Assembly: GCA_018000835.1 (NCBI GenBank)
Contig: JAGNJD010000008.1
Location: 469 to 64,468 of the forward strand
DNA: 64,000 bases
Origin: Candidatus Goldiibacteriota bacterium
Lineage (GTDB): Bacteria > Oederibacteriota > PGYV01 > DSYL01
Direction of reading: 5' to 3'
Shown here one piece after another: positions 52,219-63,006 of this stretch (the first letter of the stretch is position 1; each line of letters starts with the position of its first letter). The notes below the pieces were generated by a model. That model saw only the letters and a list, made by a program, of their open reading frames with translations. It ran no database searches and had not been told where the DNA came from. The position numbers and the translations under genes are program-made.

Positions 52219-53763
52219 TTACTCCCATTCTATTGTTGCAGGCGGTTTGTTTGATATGTCATAAACCACCCTGTTTACATGTTCTACTTCGTTAATAACA
52301 CGGGAAGCAATTTTATTTAACAGGTTATACGGTAATCTTACCCATTCTGCAGTCATTCCGTCGTTGGAATGAACCGCCCGTAAGGCAATTACGTTTTCAT
52401 AAGTCCTTTTGTCACCCATAACGCCGACAGTTTTAACGGGTAATAATATTCCAAACGTCTGCCATATTTTATGATACAAACCGGCTTTTTTTATTTCATC
52501 AACTATAATATTATCCGCTTTTTTCAAAATATTCAAGCGTTCTCTGGTTATTTCACCAAGTATCCTTACTGCAAGGCCGGGTCCTGGAAAGGGCTGCCTG
52601 TTTATTACGTCATCAGGTAATCCGAGTTTTTTCCCTATAATCCGGACCTCGTCTTTAAACAAATATTTTAACGGCTCTATTAATTTTAATTTCATCTTCT
52701 CCGGCAGACCACCAACGTTATGATGGGATTTAATTGTCGCGGATGGACCTTTCACGGAAACGCTCTCAATTAAATCAGGGTATAACGTTCCCTGGGCAAG
52801 AAACGTAAATTTACCTTTCATTTTTGCAAAATTTTCAAAAACCTCTATAAAATAATGACCGATAATTTTTCTCTTTTTTTCAGGATCTGATACACCCTTT
52901 AATTTTTTTAAAAATCCATCTTCGGCATTTACGTAATTAATTTTAATTTTTAATTTTTTAAACGTTTCCACAACTCTTTTTTCTTCATTTAATCGCAACA
53001 ACCCGTTATTTACAAAAACAGGGACGAGTTTATCTCCAATTGCCTTGTGCATTAAAACCGCCGTTACCGTGGAATCCACGCCGCCTGAAACGGCACATAA
53101 AACTTTTTCGCCGTCCGTTTGCTGTTTTATGTCCCTGATGGCTTTATTAATGTATGATTCCGGGGTCCAGTCCTTTTTACATTGACAGATACGAACTGCA
53201 AAATTTTCCAGTATCTTTTTACCATTACGCGTATGAACAACCTCTGGATGAAACTGGACGGCAAAAATTTTTTTTCTTTTATTTTCAATGGCGGCATAAG
53301 GTGATTTATCGGTCCCTGCCAGTATTTTAAAACCTTTTGGCAATTTTGAAATCTTGTCACCATGACTCATCCATACGACCTCTTTGTCTTTTAATCCTGC
53401 CAGCAAACCAGTCCTGTCTTTTATGACAAGTTCAGCAAAACCATATTCCCTGTGAGTTGAATGCTTTTGTGTTCCTTCAACGCTACCTCCAAAATATTTT
53501 GATATTATCTGCATTCCGTAACATATTCCAAGAACCGGAATGCCGAGGTCAAAAATTTCTTTTGAACATAAAGGAGGTTTGCTGTCATAAATGGATGCCG
53601 GACCACCTGATAGTATTATGCCTTTTGGACTTAGTTTTTTTATTTCACTTATGGGATAATTGTATGGATATATTTCAGAATAAACATTAATTTCTCTTAT
53701 TCTTCTTGCAATGAGTTGCGTTACCTGAGAACCAAAATCAAGGACAATGATAATATTTTTCAT
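52219..53763 (-). CDS. guaA: GMP synthase (glutamine-hydrolysing)
   Basis: This converts XMP to GMP. The 514 residues have the class I glutaminase domain (GICYGMQ with catalytic Cys near 80-86, FHPEVVH near 169-175), the ATP-pyrophosphatase SGGVDST near 223-229, and the C-terminal dimer domain ending PPATIEWE. The length is standard. The order guaB then guaA, with a 5-bp gap, indicates a purine operon. Confidence 0.97.
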   Translation of the reverse strand: MKNIIIVLDFGSQVTQLIARRIREINVYSEIYPYNYPISEIKKLSPKGIILSGGPASIYDSKPPLCSKEIFDLGIPVLGICYGMQIISKYFGGSVEGTQKHSTHREYGFAELVIKDRTGLLAGLKDKEVVWMSHGDKISKLPKGFKILAGTDKSPYAAIENKRKKIFAVQFHPEVVHTRNGKKILENFAVRICQCKKDWTPESYINKAIRDIKQQTDGEKVLCAVSGGVDSTVTAVLMHKAIGDKLVPVFVNNGLLRLNEEKRVVETFKKLKIKINYVNAEDGFLKKLKGVSDPEKKRKIIGHYFIEVFENFAKMKGKFTFLAQGTLYPDLIESVSVKGPSATIKSHHNVGGLPEKMKLKLIEPLKYLFKDEVRIIGKKLGLPDDVINRQPFPGPGLAVRILGEITRERLNILKKADNIIVDEIKKAGLYHKIWQTFGILLPVKTVGVMGDKRTYENVIALRAVHSNDGMTAEWVRLPYNLLNKIASRVINEVEHVNRVVYDISNKPPATIEWE

Positions 53764-53768
53764 AATAA

Positions 53769-55308
<1,540 letters not shown>

Positions 55309-55466
55309 TTTTAAATATAAATACAATCTTTAGAATATAATATGGAAAATATAAAGTAGAAAATGTTCTTGTATTATTTTCGTCTGATAAACTTAATAAA
55401 AGTAGTATCTTACCACCATAATCCTGCATAATTTCATTTTTCCTGACGTCATTACTAAAAATTGAA

Positions 55467-55591
55467 TTATACACAGCATATCCACAAAAACAATGGATAA
55501 AAATGCCTTTATTTTAAATACTTTTTTAATTAATACGTTATTTATGAACAAAAACATTATTGTTTATTTATTGTTAACAACCTGTGAATAA
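55467..55591. other. Cluster of DnaA-box-like sites around AT-rich DNA
   Basis: TTATACACA (55467-55475) and TTATTCACA on the minus strand (55583-55591) match the DnaA box TTATNCACA exactly. ATATCCACA (55478-55486) differs by one base. The minus-strand site continues as TTATTCACAGGTTGTTAAC, the kind of arrangement seen in replication origins. An AT-rich stretch of about 80 bp lies between. No dnaA gene or strand-bias switch is next to it, so an origin is only a possibility. Confidence 0.4.
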
Positions 55592-55627
55592 ATAGTATAG
55601 CAATCCATCTTGTGCTGTCAGGTTAAT

Positions 55628-55663
55628 GTGGGACCCCCTCGGGCTAAAGCCCGAGGCTCCCAC
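55628..55663. repeat. GC-rich REP-like hairpin
   Basis: GTGGGA...TCCCAC arms (55628-55633 and 55658-55663) enclose CCTCGGGCTAAAGCCCGAGG, a near-perfect palindrome. It is far more GC-rich than its surroundings. Similar palindromes are known as dispersed repeats in many bacteria. A single copy is visible in this window. Confidence 0.65.
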
Positions 55664-55670
55664 AAAAAAT

Positions 55671-55774
55671 TCAATCAATTTGTCCCGTGGAAATTCTCTT
55701 TACGGGACATTGTTGATTGACCAGGGGACGAAGAATACCGGTGATATTCCGCAGCGACCCCGGAACCCTCCTGG
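55671..55774. other. Structured GC-rich segment, possible RNA or element remnant
   Basis: TCAATCAA (55671-55678) pairs with TTGATTGA (55723-55730), and inside it TGTCCCGT (55681-55688) pairs with ACGGGACA (55702-55709), giving a long interrupted stem. A third stem CCAGG (55731-55735) with CCTGG (55770-55774) follows. No reading frame of useful length exists. It may be a non-coding RNA or the end of a lost mobile element. Confidence 0.4.
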
Positions 55775-55973
55775 CAAAGTAGGTAAAACATTTTTAATGT
55801 GAGCATTCATAAAATTTTTATGTTTGGGGATTTCTAAACGCTATTTCAATAAATTGTCTGCTTACTTCCAGCAGGTTTTTTGTTTACCTGCTTTGCGCGG
55901 CTTTCGCAAACACCCTTTGTTTCCAATTATATCCGTGTCTCACGGTAATGCCTGTCCTTCTTCTGCTTCCTGT

Positions 55974-56022
55974 AACTTATTGCAATGAATTCCTCAAAAA
56001 ATGCAATCAATCCTTCCATTCT
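55974..56022 (+). repeat. 49-bp dispersed repeat, copy B
   Basis: This matches 30850-30898 at 45 of 49 bases in the same orientation. The surroundings differ completely, so only this segment was copied. Between 55775 and 55973 I see only a short stem (AGCAGGT 55870-55876 with ACCTGCT 55886-55892). Confidence 0.7.
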
Positions 56023-56214
56023 TATTGATGTTTACGCTATTAAAAACTATATAAAAATATATAATTTTCAATACTTTATGTTTAATTTATATTTTTTACC
56101 GGACAGCAATGCGAGATGTCCTGTTTTTATGTTTTTCTATGACTTCTTTTACATCTTACTTTAATGCCCTTCTGCCTTATCCTGTAAAGACATTTTTTTC
56201 ATTGTTATTTATTC

Positions 56215-56242
56215 TTGACAATACTGAATAAAAAAATATAAT
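56215..56242 (+). promoter_or_regulatory. Consensus promoter of the tRNA gene
   Basis: Perfect TTGACA (56215-56220), 16 bp, then perfect TATAAT (56237-56242). The mature tRNA begins at 56258. Confidence 0.85.
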
Positions 56243-56257
56243 AATATTTATTGTGTT

Positions 56258-56334
56258 GGGCCCTTAGCTCAGTTGGTCAGAGCAGTAGACTCATAATCTA
56301 TTGGCCGTAGGTTCAAGTCCTACAGGGCCCACCA
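56258..56334 (+). tRNA. tRNA-Ile (CAU anticodon, ileX type)
   Basis: A complete 77-nt cloverleaf with encoded CCA: acceptor arms GGGCCCT and AGGGCCC, D-loop AGCTCAGTTGGTCAGAGC, anticodon loop CTCATAA with anticodon CAT, and TPsiC loop GGTTCAAGTCC. The CAT anticodon could be Met or Ile2. The body (TTAGCTCAG, ATTGGCC before GGTTCAAGTCC) resembles bacterial tRNA-Ile2, which is read as Ile after lysidine modification by TilS. Elongator Met tRNAs look different in the variable and T arms. Ile2 is therefore preferred. Confidence 0.9.
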
Positions 56335-56338
56335 TTAT

Positions 56339-56965
56339 TTATTCCTCTTCTTTTAATATTTCAACCTTTACTTTACACTTGTTTTTAAACGTTTCCGCGT
56401 CTTTGGCAGAGCCGGTAATTATTCCATAATGCATTGGTATTACAACTAACGGCTTTATTAATTCTGCGGCCTTTGCTGCTTCATCTGCGCTCATGGTATA
56501 TACACCGCCGATTGGAAGCATTGCAACGGTAATGTTTTTCAGATTTTTCATCTCTTCTATTAAATCCGTATCACCTGCATGATAAATTCTGTTTCCGTCT
56601 ATCTCAAGCACGTATCCAACCTTATTATCTGATTTTTTATGAAAATTTTTATTGACGTTATACGCGGGAACAACCTCTACTTTTATATTGCCTACATTAA
56701 AAACGTCACCCTGTTTTACCTTTTTAATTTTGTATCCCGATAATTCACCAGCAATGTTATCAGGCAGAATTATCGTGGTTTTTTCATCTGCTATTGATTC
56801 AATATCGGACATGGAAAAATGGTCATAATGGTCATGTGTTATGAATATAAAATCTGCTTTTATTGGATTCTTTATTTTCCATGGATCAAAGTAAATTGTA
56901 ATATCGTTAATTTTGATTCTGAAACATGAGTGATGTATCCAGTGGATTGATTTTAATAAGTCCAT
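56339..56965 (-). CDS. Metallo-beta-lactamase-fold hydrolase (UlaG-like)
   Basis: The 208-residue protein has an intact dinuclear metal site: FITHDHYDH near 42-50, the HAGDTD motif near 132-137 and a late PMHYG near 178-182. The WIHHSCFRI start fits the UlaG/RNase Z-like branch of small hydrolases, often annotated as MBL-fold metal-dependent hydrolases or UPF0173. The substrate is unknown. I use the ATG at 56965 with GGTGAG upstream; a GTG at 56974 is in frame. It converges with the tRNA gene 4 bp away without a visible terminator. Confidence 0.88.
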   Translation of the reverse strand: MDLLKSIHWIHHSCFRIKINDITIYFDPWKIKNPIKADFIFITHDHYDHFSMSDIESIADEKTTIILPDNIAGELSGYKIKKVKQGDVFNVGNIKVEVVPAYNVNKNFHKKSDNKVGYVLEIDGNRIYHAGDTDLIEEMKNLKNITVAMLPIGGVYTMSADEAAKAAELIKPLVVIPMHYGIITGSAKDAETFKNKCKVKVEILKEEE

Positions 56966-57015
56966 GTTGCTCACCGCCTTTCTAAATTATAACATATTCT
57001 GCTTTCAGGCTATAT

Positions 57016-59214
57016 TTATTTTCCAAATAAATTTTCCATAAATTCTTTGCCTTTTTGTTCTATGTATTTTTTCCCTTCGTCTTCCACCTTTTTGGTTAAA
57101 TTCCTTTTTATATTTTCAATCATCCTTGGCTGGGAAAAATCATATTTTTTTTCCGTGAGTGTATTATAAAGCCTGAAATCAAAAGGAAGCCAGCCATCTT
57201 TGTTATATGCATAAGAAACGTCTTTTATACTTAAATTCCTTGCAAAATATTCTTCAAGCATCTTTGCAGATCTTGGGTTTATCTCTGTTTCAAGCCTGAA
57301 ATCAATTTTTTTATCAACGGTAACGTAACCACTGCCCCTTATCCTTATGTCGCCGTTTTCTCCATCAGGGCCATTATATATTTTCAAATTTTTTATATTT
57401 ATCTTTCCACCGTTCATTTTAAAATCGCCGTATAGAAGTGTAAATGGTATGTCCTGTCCCAGAAATTTTATTCCCAGTTTGCCTGCTAAATCCCTGCCAA
57501 TGTCAGTTGCCGCAATTTTTCCGTTTTTTACCATTAAATAACCGTTCCCGTTTATGGTATTTGCAACGTCCTTAAACGTATCGCCTGAAAATTCTGATTC
57601 CATGGAAATTTTTCCATAAACCTTATTTTTTATGTCGTCAAGTAATGTTTTTTTGTTTTGGTCTTTTCTGGGTATAACGCTTATGGAATCGTCTATTAAC
57701 TTATTAACTTCAACGGATGCAATGTTTGCAGTAACATTATAGGTTTCCTTATTAATATCTGCTATGAAATTACAGTTTATTTTTCCATTATAAGCATTGA
57801 TTGCCGTCTCTGAATATAATTTACCATCCATAAACCTTATGTTTGATATTGTTTTACCAATGGTAACGTCCTTGTAAAAAATAGAATCTGCCCGGAGAGT
57901 AACGTAAACGCCGGGAATATTTTTTATCTGTGCCTCTTTCTTTTTAGCAGGAGTTGCAATCTTTTTTGGCTGCTTTTCTGTTTTCTCCTTGTCTGCTTTT
58001 TTTTCCTTTTTTGGAAACAAAGCAAGTAAATATTCAACTGCAAATTTTGGCGAATAAATATCAAAGTTATATACACTGTCAACCGGTTTGTTTATTGACG
58101 TTCCATTTGTCGTTATTTTAACATCGTTTCCTACAAGTAAAAAATTAATATTACCTTTGTAATCAAATTTATCGGTAATAATTATTTTTGCTTTCAGATC
58201 TTCAATTATTTTTTTGTTTTTATAATTAATAACGCCGTTTGCCATCTTTAACGTATCATTAAAGGATAAAATCTTGTTCGTTAAATTAAAATTCAGTTCA
58301 TTATTGACGTCTATTGCGGCATTAAGTCCCAGGATTTTTTGTTTTAGATCCTCGGGTAAAATTTTTAATATTTCTCTTACATTTACCGTAGAATTTATTG
58401 CTCCGCTTATATCTTTAAAATTAATTATGTTTATCCTGCCTGTAGTATTTATTCCGGCACAGATAAAAGGATCAACATCTAATCTTAATTTTTTGTTTTT
58501 TATATCCGCCGTAAGATTAGATTTTAACGAAACAGGAATTTTAAATTTATCGTAATAAACGTCACAATCCATTTTTATTTCAACGGGTTTTACAATTGAT
58601 GAAATTATGTTGCCGGTATTAAAATTAAATTTTTCAATTTTTAAGGACGTAACTTTTGGCTTTGAATAATCAACGTAAACAAAAGTTCCATTTTTAACGG
58701 ATGCGCTTGTTATAACGATGTTTTTTATTATGCTGTCATTTTTCTTTTTTGTCTGTTTTGTTTCCCCGGTGGAAGTCGCCGGTTTGGATTGAGACGTCTG
58801 TTTTTTACCGGAAGAAAAATTTTCAACAATGTCAGAAAAATTATATCTGCCGTTTTTTTCCTTTATTACCTCTATGTAAGGTGATACCATTTCAAATTTA
58901 TTGATAACAAGTTCTCTTCCCAGTAAAGCAAACAAATTATATTTTAAAACTATTTTTTCGTCTTTAATAAAATCCCTGTTTCCGTATCTTTTTGATTCTT
59001 TTAATGAACAACCTTTTAACTCTATCCCCTTAAAAACATTAAAATTTACTTCTTTTATTATTATCTCTCTACCTGTTTTTTCGCTTAATTCATTAACGAC
59101 AAAATCTTTTACTTTTTCAACGGGGAACCACAAAGGTATCGTCACCAAGAAAATAAAAATTAGGATAAGCAATGTAACAAGCGTTATTAATATAATTTTT
59201 AACGGTTTTTTCAT
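57016..59214 (-). CDS. AsmA-family envelope protein
   Basis: The 732-residue protein has one N-terminal membrane helix (about 6-30) and a long beta-rich periplasmic part. The N-terminal block LSEKTGREIIIKEVNFNVFKG is the AsmA-type repeat that lines a lipid-transfer groove. The Lys-rich spacers (about 140-160 and 400-425) are low-complexity. The C-terminal LKIYNGPDGENGDIRIRGSGYV resembles other AsmA_2/DUF748 proteins. Such proteins move phospholipids to the outer membrane, supporting a diderm envelope. The ATG at 59214 is chosen; a GTG at 59220 is in frame. Confidence 0.82.
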   Translation of the reverse strand: MKKPLKIILITLVTLLILIFIFLVTIPLWFPVEKVKDFVVNELSEKTGREIIIKEVNFNVFKGIELKGCSLKESKRYGNRDFIKDEKIVLKYNLFALLGRELVINKFEMVSPYIEVIKEKNGRYNFSDIVENFSSGKKQTSQSKPATSTGETKQTKKKNDSIIKNIVITSASVKNGTFVYVDYSKPKVTSLKIEKFNFNTGNIISSIVKPVEIKMDCDVYYDKFKIPVSLKSNLTADIKNKKLRLDVDPFICAGINTTGRINIINFKDISGAINSTVNVREILKILPEDLKQKILGLNAAIDVNNELNFNLTNKILSFNDTLKMANGVINYKNKKIIEDLKAKIIITDKFDYKGNINFLLVGNDVKITTNGTSINKPVDSVYNFDIYSPKFAVEYLLALFPKKEKKADKEKTEKQPKKIATPAKKKEAQIKNIPGVYVTLRADSIFYKDVTIGKTISNIRFMDGKLYSETAINAYNGKINCNFIADINKETYNVTANIASVEVNKLIDDSISVIPRKDQNKKTLLDDIKNKVYGKISMESEFSGDTFKDVANTINGNGYLMVKNGKIAATDIGRDLAGKLGIKFLGQDIPFTLLYGDFKMNGGKINIKNLKIYNGPDGENGDIRIRGSGYVTVDKKIDFRLETEINPRSAKMLEEYFARNLSIKDVSYAYNKDGWLPFDFRLYNTLTEKKYDFSQPRMIENIKRNLTKKVEDEGKKYIEQKGKEFMENLFGK

Positions 59215-59338
59215 GTTCACACCATAATAATCGAATTTTAAAGAGTGTATTTATAATTCTTCTTATATTATAGCAGATAAATATGATTTTTCAATTACCG
59301 TCTTTACTGACAAATTTTTTGCCGGATATATTGGGTAA

Positions 59339-60247
59339 CTAATGAATAAGAATTGCAACCCATCCAGAAATCGTAAAAAAAGAAAGAATCGTGGTTATCG
59401 TTATTAATGCAGAACAGAGTTCCGTATCACCATCAAATTTTTTTATTAAAACATAATTTGAAAGAGCCGTTGGTAATGCAACGGTTAAAACCGCTATGTT
59501 GAAATTTTCTGTATTATCAAGAATTATAACATATTTGAATATAAGATAAGCAATCAACGGCATTAAGATTAATTTTAAAATAGTTACAATTATTATTGCG
59601 ATTTTGTCTGCTTTTATTGTATTTATCTTTAACCCGCTGCCGACTGCAATCAGCATAAGCGGAGAACCCATTGTAGAAAGCATTTCGATTGTATTATTAA
59701 TGAATACCGGTAATTTCAGATTAAAATATGAGAAAAGCAGGGAAACAACGGAAGTTATTATTAATGGATCTTTTAACACAAAAGGCAGAATGTTTTCTTT
59801 CCTTCTTTTACTTATAATATTTAAGTAAATAACTACTATGCTTACTACAAAAACGACAAGAAAACCTGTTAAAAAACTTAGTTTACCAAGTCCACGGGCA
59901 CCGTATAAACTGAATATAATCGGAAAACCTATGTATGCAGTATTTGATCTGAAGGCACAGATTGTCATACAGCCGCGTTTTGAATCCTTAAAAAAACCGG
60001 AAATAAACAAAGATAAAATAAAAGTAACTACAACCGTAACATACAGACCTGCTATCGCTGGTAAATTAAAAACTTCTTTAAATGGCATTTTTACAATGCT
60101 TGAAAATATAATGCATGGCAGAATAAGGTAATATGCAATACCATTAATAAAATTATCAACTGTTTCTGTAATAAAATTTCTGCTTTTAAGTAAATATCCT
60201 ATTGCTATTATTATAAATGTAGGAAAAATACTATTAATTATTGTCAT
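59339..60247 (-). CDS. AEC-family (auxin efflux carrier-type) transporter
   Basis: The 302-residue protein has about ten membrane segments with the typical inverted halves. Features include FIIIAIGYLLKSRNF at the start, YYLILPCIIFSSIV near 41-54, SNTAYIGFPIIFSLYG near 99-114 and LPTALSNYVLIKKFDGD near 262-278. The family exports or imports organic acids such as malate. Its ATG overlaps the stop of the HAD gene by 1 bp (TAATG). The substrate is not decided. Confidence 0.88.
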   Translation of the reverse strand: MTIINSIFPTFIIIAIGYLLKSRNFITETVDNFINGIAYYLILPCIIFSSIVKMPFKEVFNLPAIAGLYVTVVVTFILSLFISGFFKDSKRGCMTICAFRSNTAYIGFPIIFSLYGARGLGKLSFLTGFLVVFVVSIVVIYLNIISKRRKENILPFVLKDPLIITSVVSLLFSYFNLKLPVFINNTIEMLSTMGSPLMLIAVGSGLKINTIKADKIAIIIVTILKLILMPLIAYLIFKYVIILDNTENFNIAVLTVALPTALSNYVLIKKFDGDTELCSALITITTILSFFTISGWVAILIH

Positions 60248-60921
60248 TAATCAATTATATTTAATATATCAGAAAATTTTTTTCTAATATATGCCGGTTT
60301 AAATTTTTTTGTTTTCTTTTTATCGCCGTATCCATAATCCAGATAAAAAAAATCTATTTTTGAATTCGCTGCACATTCCGCATCATACTGGCTGTCTCCG
60401 ACAAGTAAAATGTTTTTCCTGTTTATTTTATATTTTTTTGAAAAATAATTTATTGCATACGGGTCCGGTTTGTCTTTTTTTAAATCCCCTCTGCCGATGA
60501 TTTCAATAAAAAATTTATCAATGTTAAAATATTTGCATAATTTTTTTATAAAATAAGATTTTTTGTTTGACAATATTACCATTTTTATTTTTTTTTGTTT
60601 AAGGATTTTAAGCGTCTGCCGGACGCCGGGAAACAATCTGGTTCCGTCGGCAGAATTTTTTTCGTATGTTGTTTCATAATCTTTTTTTATGGCTGTAAAT
60701 TTATGTTTATCAATGATATTTTTAAATATTTCGTTCAGAAAAATTTCAATTCCCATTCCAACTGCATTTTTTATTTTATTCATGGGAATGGACGACATTC
60801 CATATTTTTTTGCCATAATATTTGCAGTTTTGTAAATGCCCGGGATAGAATCGGCAAGCGTTCCGTCAAAATCAAATATTATCAGTTTATAATTCTTTTT
60901 TGTTTTTATTTTTTTCTTCAT
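60247..60921 (-). CDS. HAD-family phosphatase (phosphoglycolate phosphatase-like)
   Basis: The 224-residue protein has all four HAD motifs: IFDFDGTLADS near 15-25 (nucleophile Asp), VILSNK near 115-120, Lys in KKDKPDPYAI near 148-157, and LLVGDSQYDAECA near 172-184. The helical cap lies after motif I, as in Gph. The substrate may be phosphoglycolate or another small phosphate ester. It overlaps the upstream PHP gene by 35 bp. Confidence 0.9.
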   Translation of the reverse strand: MKKKIKTKKNYKLIIFDFDGTLADSIPGIYKTANIMAKKYGMSSIPMNKIKNAVGMGIEIFLNEIFKNIIDKHKFTAIKKDYETTYEKNSADGTRLFPGVRQTLKILKQKKIKMVILSNKKSYFIKKLCKYFNIDKFFIEIIGRGDLKKDKPDPYAINYFSKKYKINRKNILLVGDSQYDAECAANSKIDFFYLDYGYGDKKKTKKFKPAYIRKKFSDILNIID

Positions 60922-61723
60922 TTTTTAATTTTATCTTTTCAGGCTTTCTGTTTTTAAAAACTGTTATTTCTTTCAGCCCCATTTTATCGATAACTTCAAA
61001 CGTTTCTTTTATGTCATAAAAAATATCTTTTACTAAATGTGCATCTGAACCCACGGTAATGATATCGCCGCCCATGTTCATATATGCCTTTACAATATCA
61101 AAATCAGGCACAGGACTGTTTGCAAAATATCTTTTTCCTGACGTATTAATTTCAAGACCTATTTTTTTTGATATTAACAACTTTAATATATCATCTATTT
61201 CTTTTTTAAAGGAATTGTAATTAAAATCCCTGAAAAATTTTCCACCGGTTCTATGCATTAAAGTTATGTGAGCAGCAACGTCAAAACCGCCATATTTTAT
61301 TAATTTATATTCCTCTTCAAGGTATGCTTTATATGCATCCTTTATGTTTTTATATTGTTCAAAAAAATCGTCAAATACCGGATTATAATTACCAACCATG
61401 TGAACTGAACCAAGAACATAATCAAAATTTTTGCCTTCCATAAATTTATTAAATCTGTCGCGGTAAACGTGTATCTCTCCAATTTCAGCGCCTTTACAGA
61501 TATTGATTGAGTTTGATGCCTGCGCCTTTTTTATGGCTTCTGTATATCCGTCATAATTAAATTTCAGATAATTCTGTTTATGCTCATCCATAAAATCAAC
61601 GTGCTCGGTTATCCCAACATATCGGACGTTGTTTTTTTTCGCTTCCGCTGTTATTTCATCTATTGACATTTTCGCATCCCACGAAAACTGTGAATGAAGA
61701 TGTAAATCGCATAAATTATACAA
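60887..61723 (-). CDS. PHP-domain phosphatase (HisJ-like)
   Basis: The 278 residues match the histidinol-phosphatase/PHP family: CDLHLHSQFSWDAKMS near 5-20, ITEHVDF near 38-44, GAEIGEI near 79-85, GSVHMVG near 105-111, and GSDAHLVKDIFYDI near 224-237, with the metal-binding His, Glu and Asp residues. A Lys-rich tail (KNEEKNKNKKEL) ends the protein. It could be the HisK-type histidinol phosphatase, but no other his genes are nearby. It heads an operon with the HAD and AEC genes. Confidence 0.9.
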   Translation of the reverse strand: MYNLCDLHLHSQFSWDAKMSIDEITAEAKKNNVRYVGITEHVDFMDEHKQNYLKFNYDGYTEAIKKAQASNSINICKGAEIGEIHVYRDRFNKFMEGKNFDYVLGSVHMVGNYNPVFDDFFEQYKNIKDAYKAYLEEEYKLIKYGGFDVAAHITLMHRTGGKFFRDFNYNSFKKEIDDILKLLISKKIGLEINTSGKRYFANSPVPDFDIVKAYMNMGGDIITVGSDAHLVKDIFYDIKETFEVIDKMGLKEITVFKNRKPEKIKLKNEEKNKNKKEL

Positions 61724-61804
61724 TTTTATCTCCTAAACGTATGATTTTTTACGGAAATATTGCATGGATTACTCCTGTATTAATAAAAGGCAAAAATAAA
61801 AAGG

Positions 61805-62184
61805 TCGTAGCAGTGCTATAAGCCGGATTCTGTACCATAAATATATGGCGGTGATAATCAGTCTAAGCGACCAACCCTGGGCCATATGACAGAAGCAGTC
61901 AGGAAACGTTAAAACGTTCCACAGCCCTCTATTTGGTCTTGCTCCCGGATGGGTTTGCCTTGCAGTTCCAGTTACCCGGAACACGGTGGGCTCTTACCCC
62001 ACCTTTTCACTATCACCACGTTTCCGTCTTTCGGATTTACGTGGCTACCTGTTTTCTGTGGCACTTTCCGTATGCTGTTTTTAAACAGCATCCCGAATTT
62101 TCATTCGGAACCGCGCTTCATAGAGTCCGGACTTTCCTCTGAAAAACAACAAACATTTTTCAGTTACCACCCGCACTGCTACTA
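61805..62184 (-). ncRNA. rnpB: RNase P RNA (M1 RNA)
   Basis: The minus strand carries the universal rnpB blocks: GAGGAAAGTCCGGACTC near 62142-62125 close to the 5' end and ACAGAATCCGGCTTATAGC near 61837-61814 close to the 3' end. The P1 stem is formed by GTAGCAGTGC (62182-62173) and GCACTGCTAC (61816-61807), which sets the ends. Other stems are visible (for example GATGCTGTTT with AAACAGCAT). The T-rich run after P1 may act as terminator. The total of about 380 nt is normal for a type A RNA. The 5' part overlaps the end of the lemA-like gene by about 25 bp. Confidence 0.95.
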
Positions 62185-62834
62185 CCTTCTAATTTATTTA
62201 TTCTGAAAATTTTATCCTTACTGTATTCTTCCGTATCGCAATTTATTATCATTACAGTTCCGGTTTCTATGACAGGAACTTGTGTCAATTGTTTTTTTTC
62301 TGCAACGTTTTTAAAAGGAAATTTTTTTATTCTGTCGTTGTATATCATTGCCGATTCGGTATATTTCATTTTATACTCATTGTATTCGTCAATATAAGGG
62401 CCTGTAATCAGGCCCCATTCAATGTATCCAAACCGCATGTTTTTTAAATCCATCCTTGAATTATAATACTCAATTAAATTGTTTATCTTCTTTTCAAGTT
62501 CAGAAAGAATTCTGCATTTATCTTCCAGTTTATCGGCGCCTATCAACCGTGCTCTTACATCAAGAAGTTCGTCAATTACTGCCGTATCATATTTTACTTT
62601 ATCTTTATATAACATATTTTTGAGAACAACGGCCTGATCAACTATTCTGTTTGAATAATACTGGATTTTTGCCCAGTCTTCGTCTATATATTTTCTCAAC
62701 GTCAGAACGTATTCTCCAAAAAGCCAATTAAAGTAAGATAATCCTATAACAAGGCCAATAATAGCACCAATGCCGATAAAAACTACTATTTGAATTCCTG
62801 TAAAATCAGAACCCTTTTTTTCTTTTTTCACCAT
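62160..62834 (-). CDS. LemA-like membrane protein
   Basis: The 224-residue protein has one N-terminal membrane helix (about 14-38) and a long helical domain. The pattern matches LemA at IDEDWAKIQYYSNRIVDQAVVL near 50-71 and the late YNDRIKKFPFKNVAEKKQ near 166-183, which is usually followed by a hydrophobic tail. Here the tail is instead a short beta-like segment ending GSSSAGGN. LemA function is unknown. The last eight codons form the 5' strand of rnpB P1 on the same strand. The protein call is moderate because the sequence is diverged. Confidence 0.68.
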   Translation of the reverse strand: MVKKEKKGSDFTGIQIVVFIGIGAIIGLVIGLSYFNWLFGEYVLTLRKYIDEDWAKIQYYSNRIVDQAVVLKNMLYKDKVKYDTAVIDELLDVRARLIGADKLEDKCRILSELEKKINNLIEYYNSRMDLKNMRFGYIEWGLITGPYIDEYNEYKMKYTESAMIYNDRIKKFPFKNVAEKKQLTQVPVIETGTVMIINCDTEEYSKDKIFRINKLEGSSSAGGN

Positions 62835-63006
62835 TCCCTCCTCCTATTTAAATTTTTAATGTGTTGTAATTATAGCATAAGATAATATTATGTCAATATT
62901 TAATGCGGGTAAAAAAAGCAATCGTTCCTGTATCATCTCCTGAAATCATGCCTCATTTTATGAAAATCATAAATATATGCTTATAATTTTAATTAAAATA
63001 ATAAAT

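Noticed and set aside
55670-55790. Short minus-strand frame starting ATGTCCCGTAAAG as a REP-associated transposase start
   Set aside because: The frame stops after about 11 codons and no transposase motif follows; only the hairpin structure is supported.
61769-62206. Short frames on both strands around 61.8-62.2 kb
   Set aside because: They lie in the RNase P RNA, which explains the conserved sequence.
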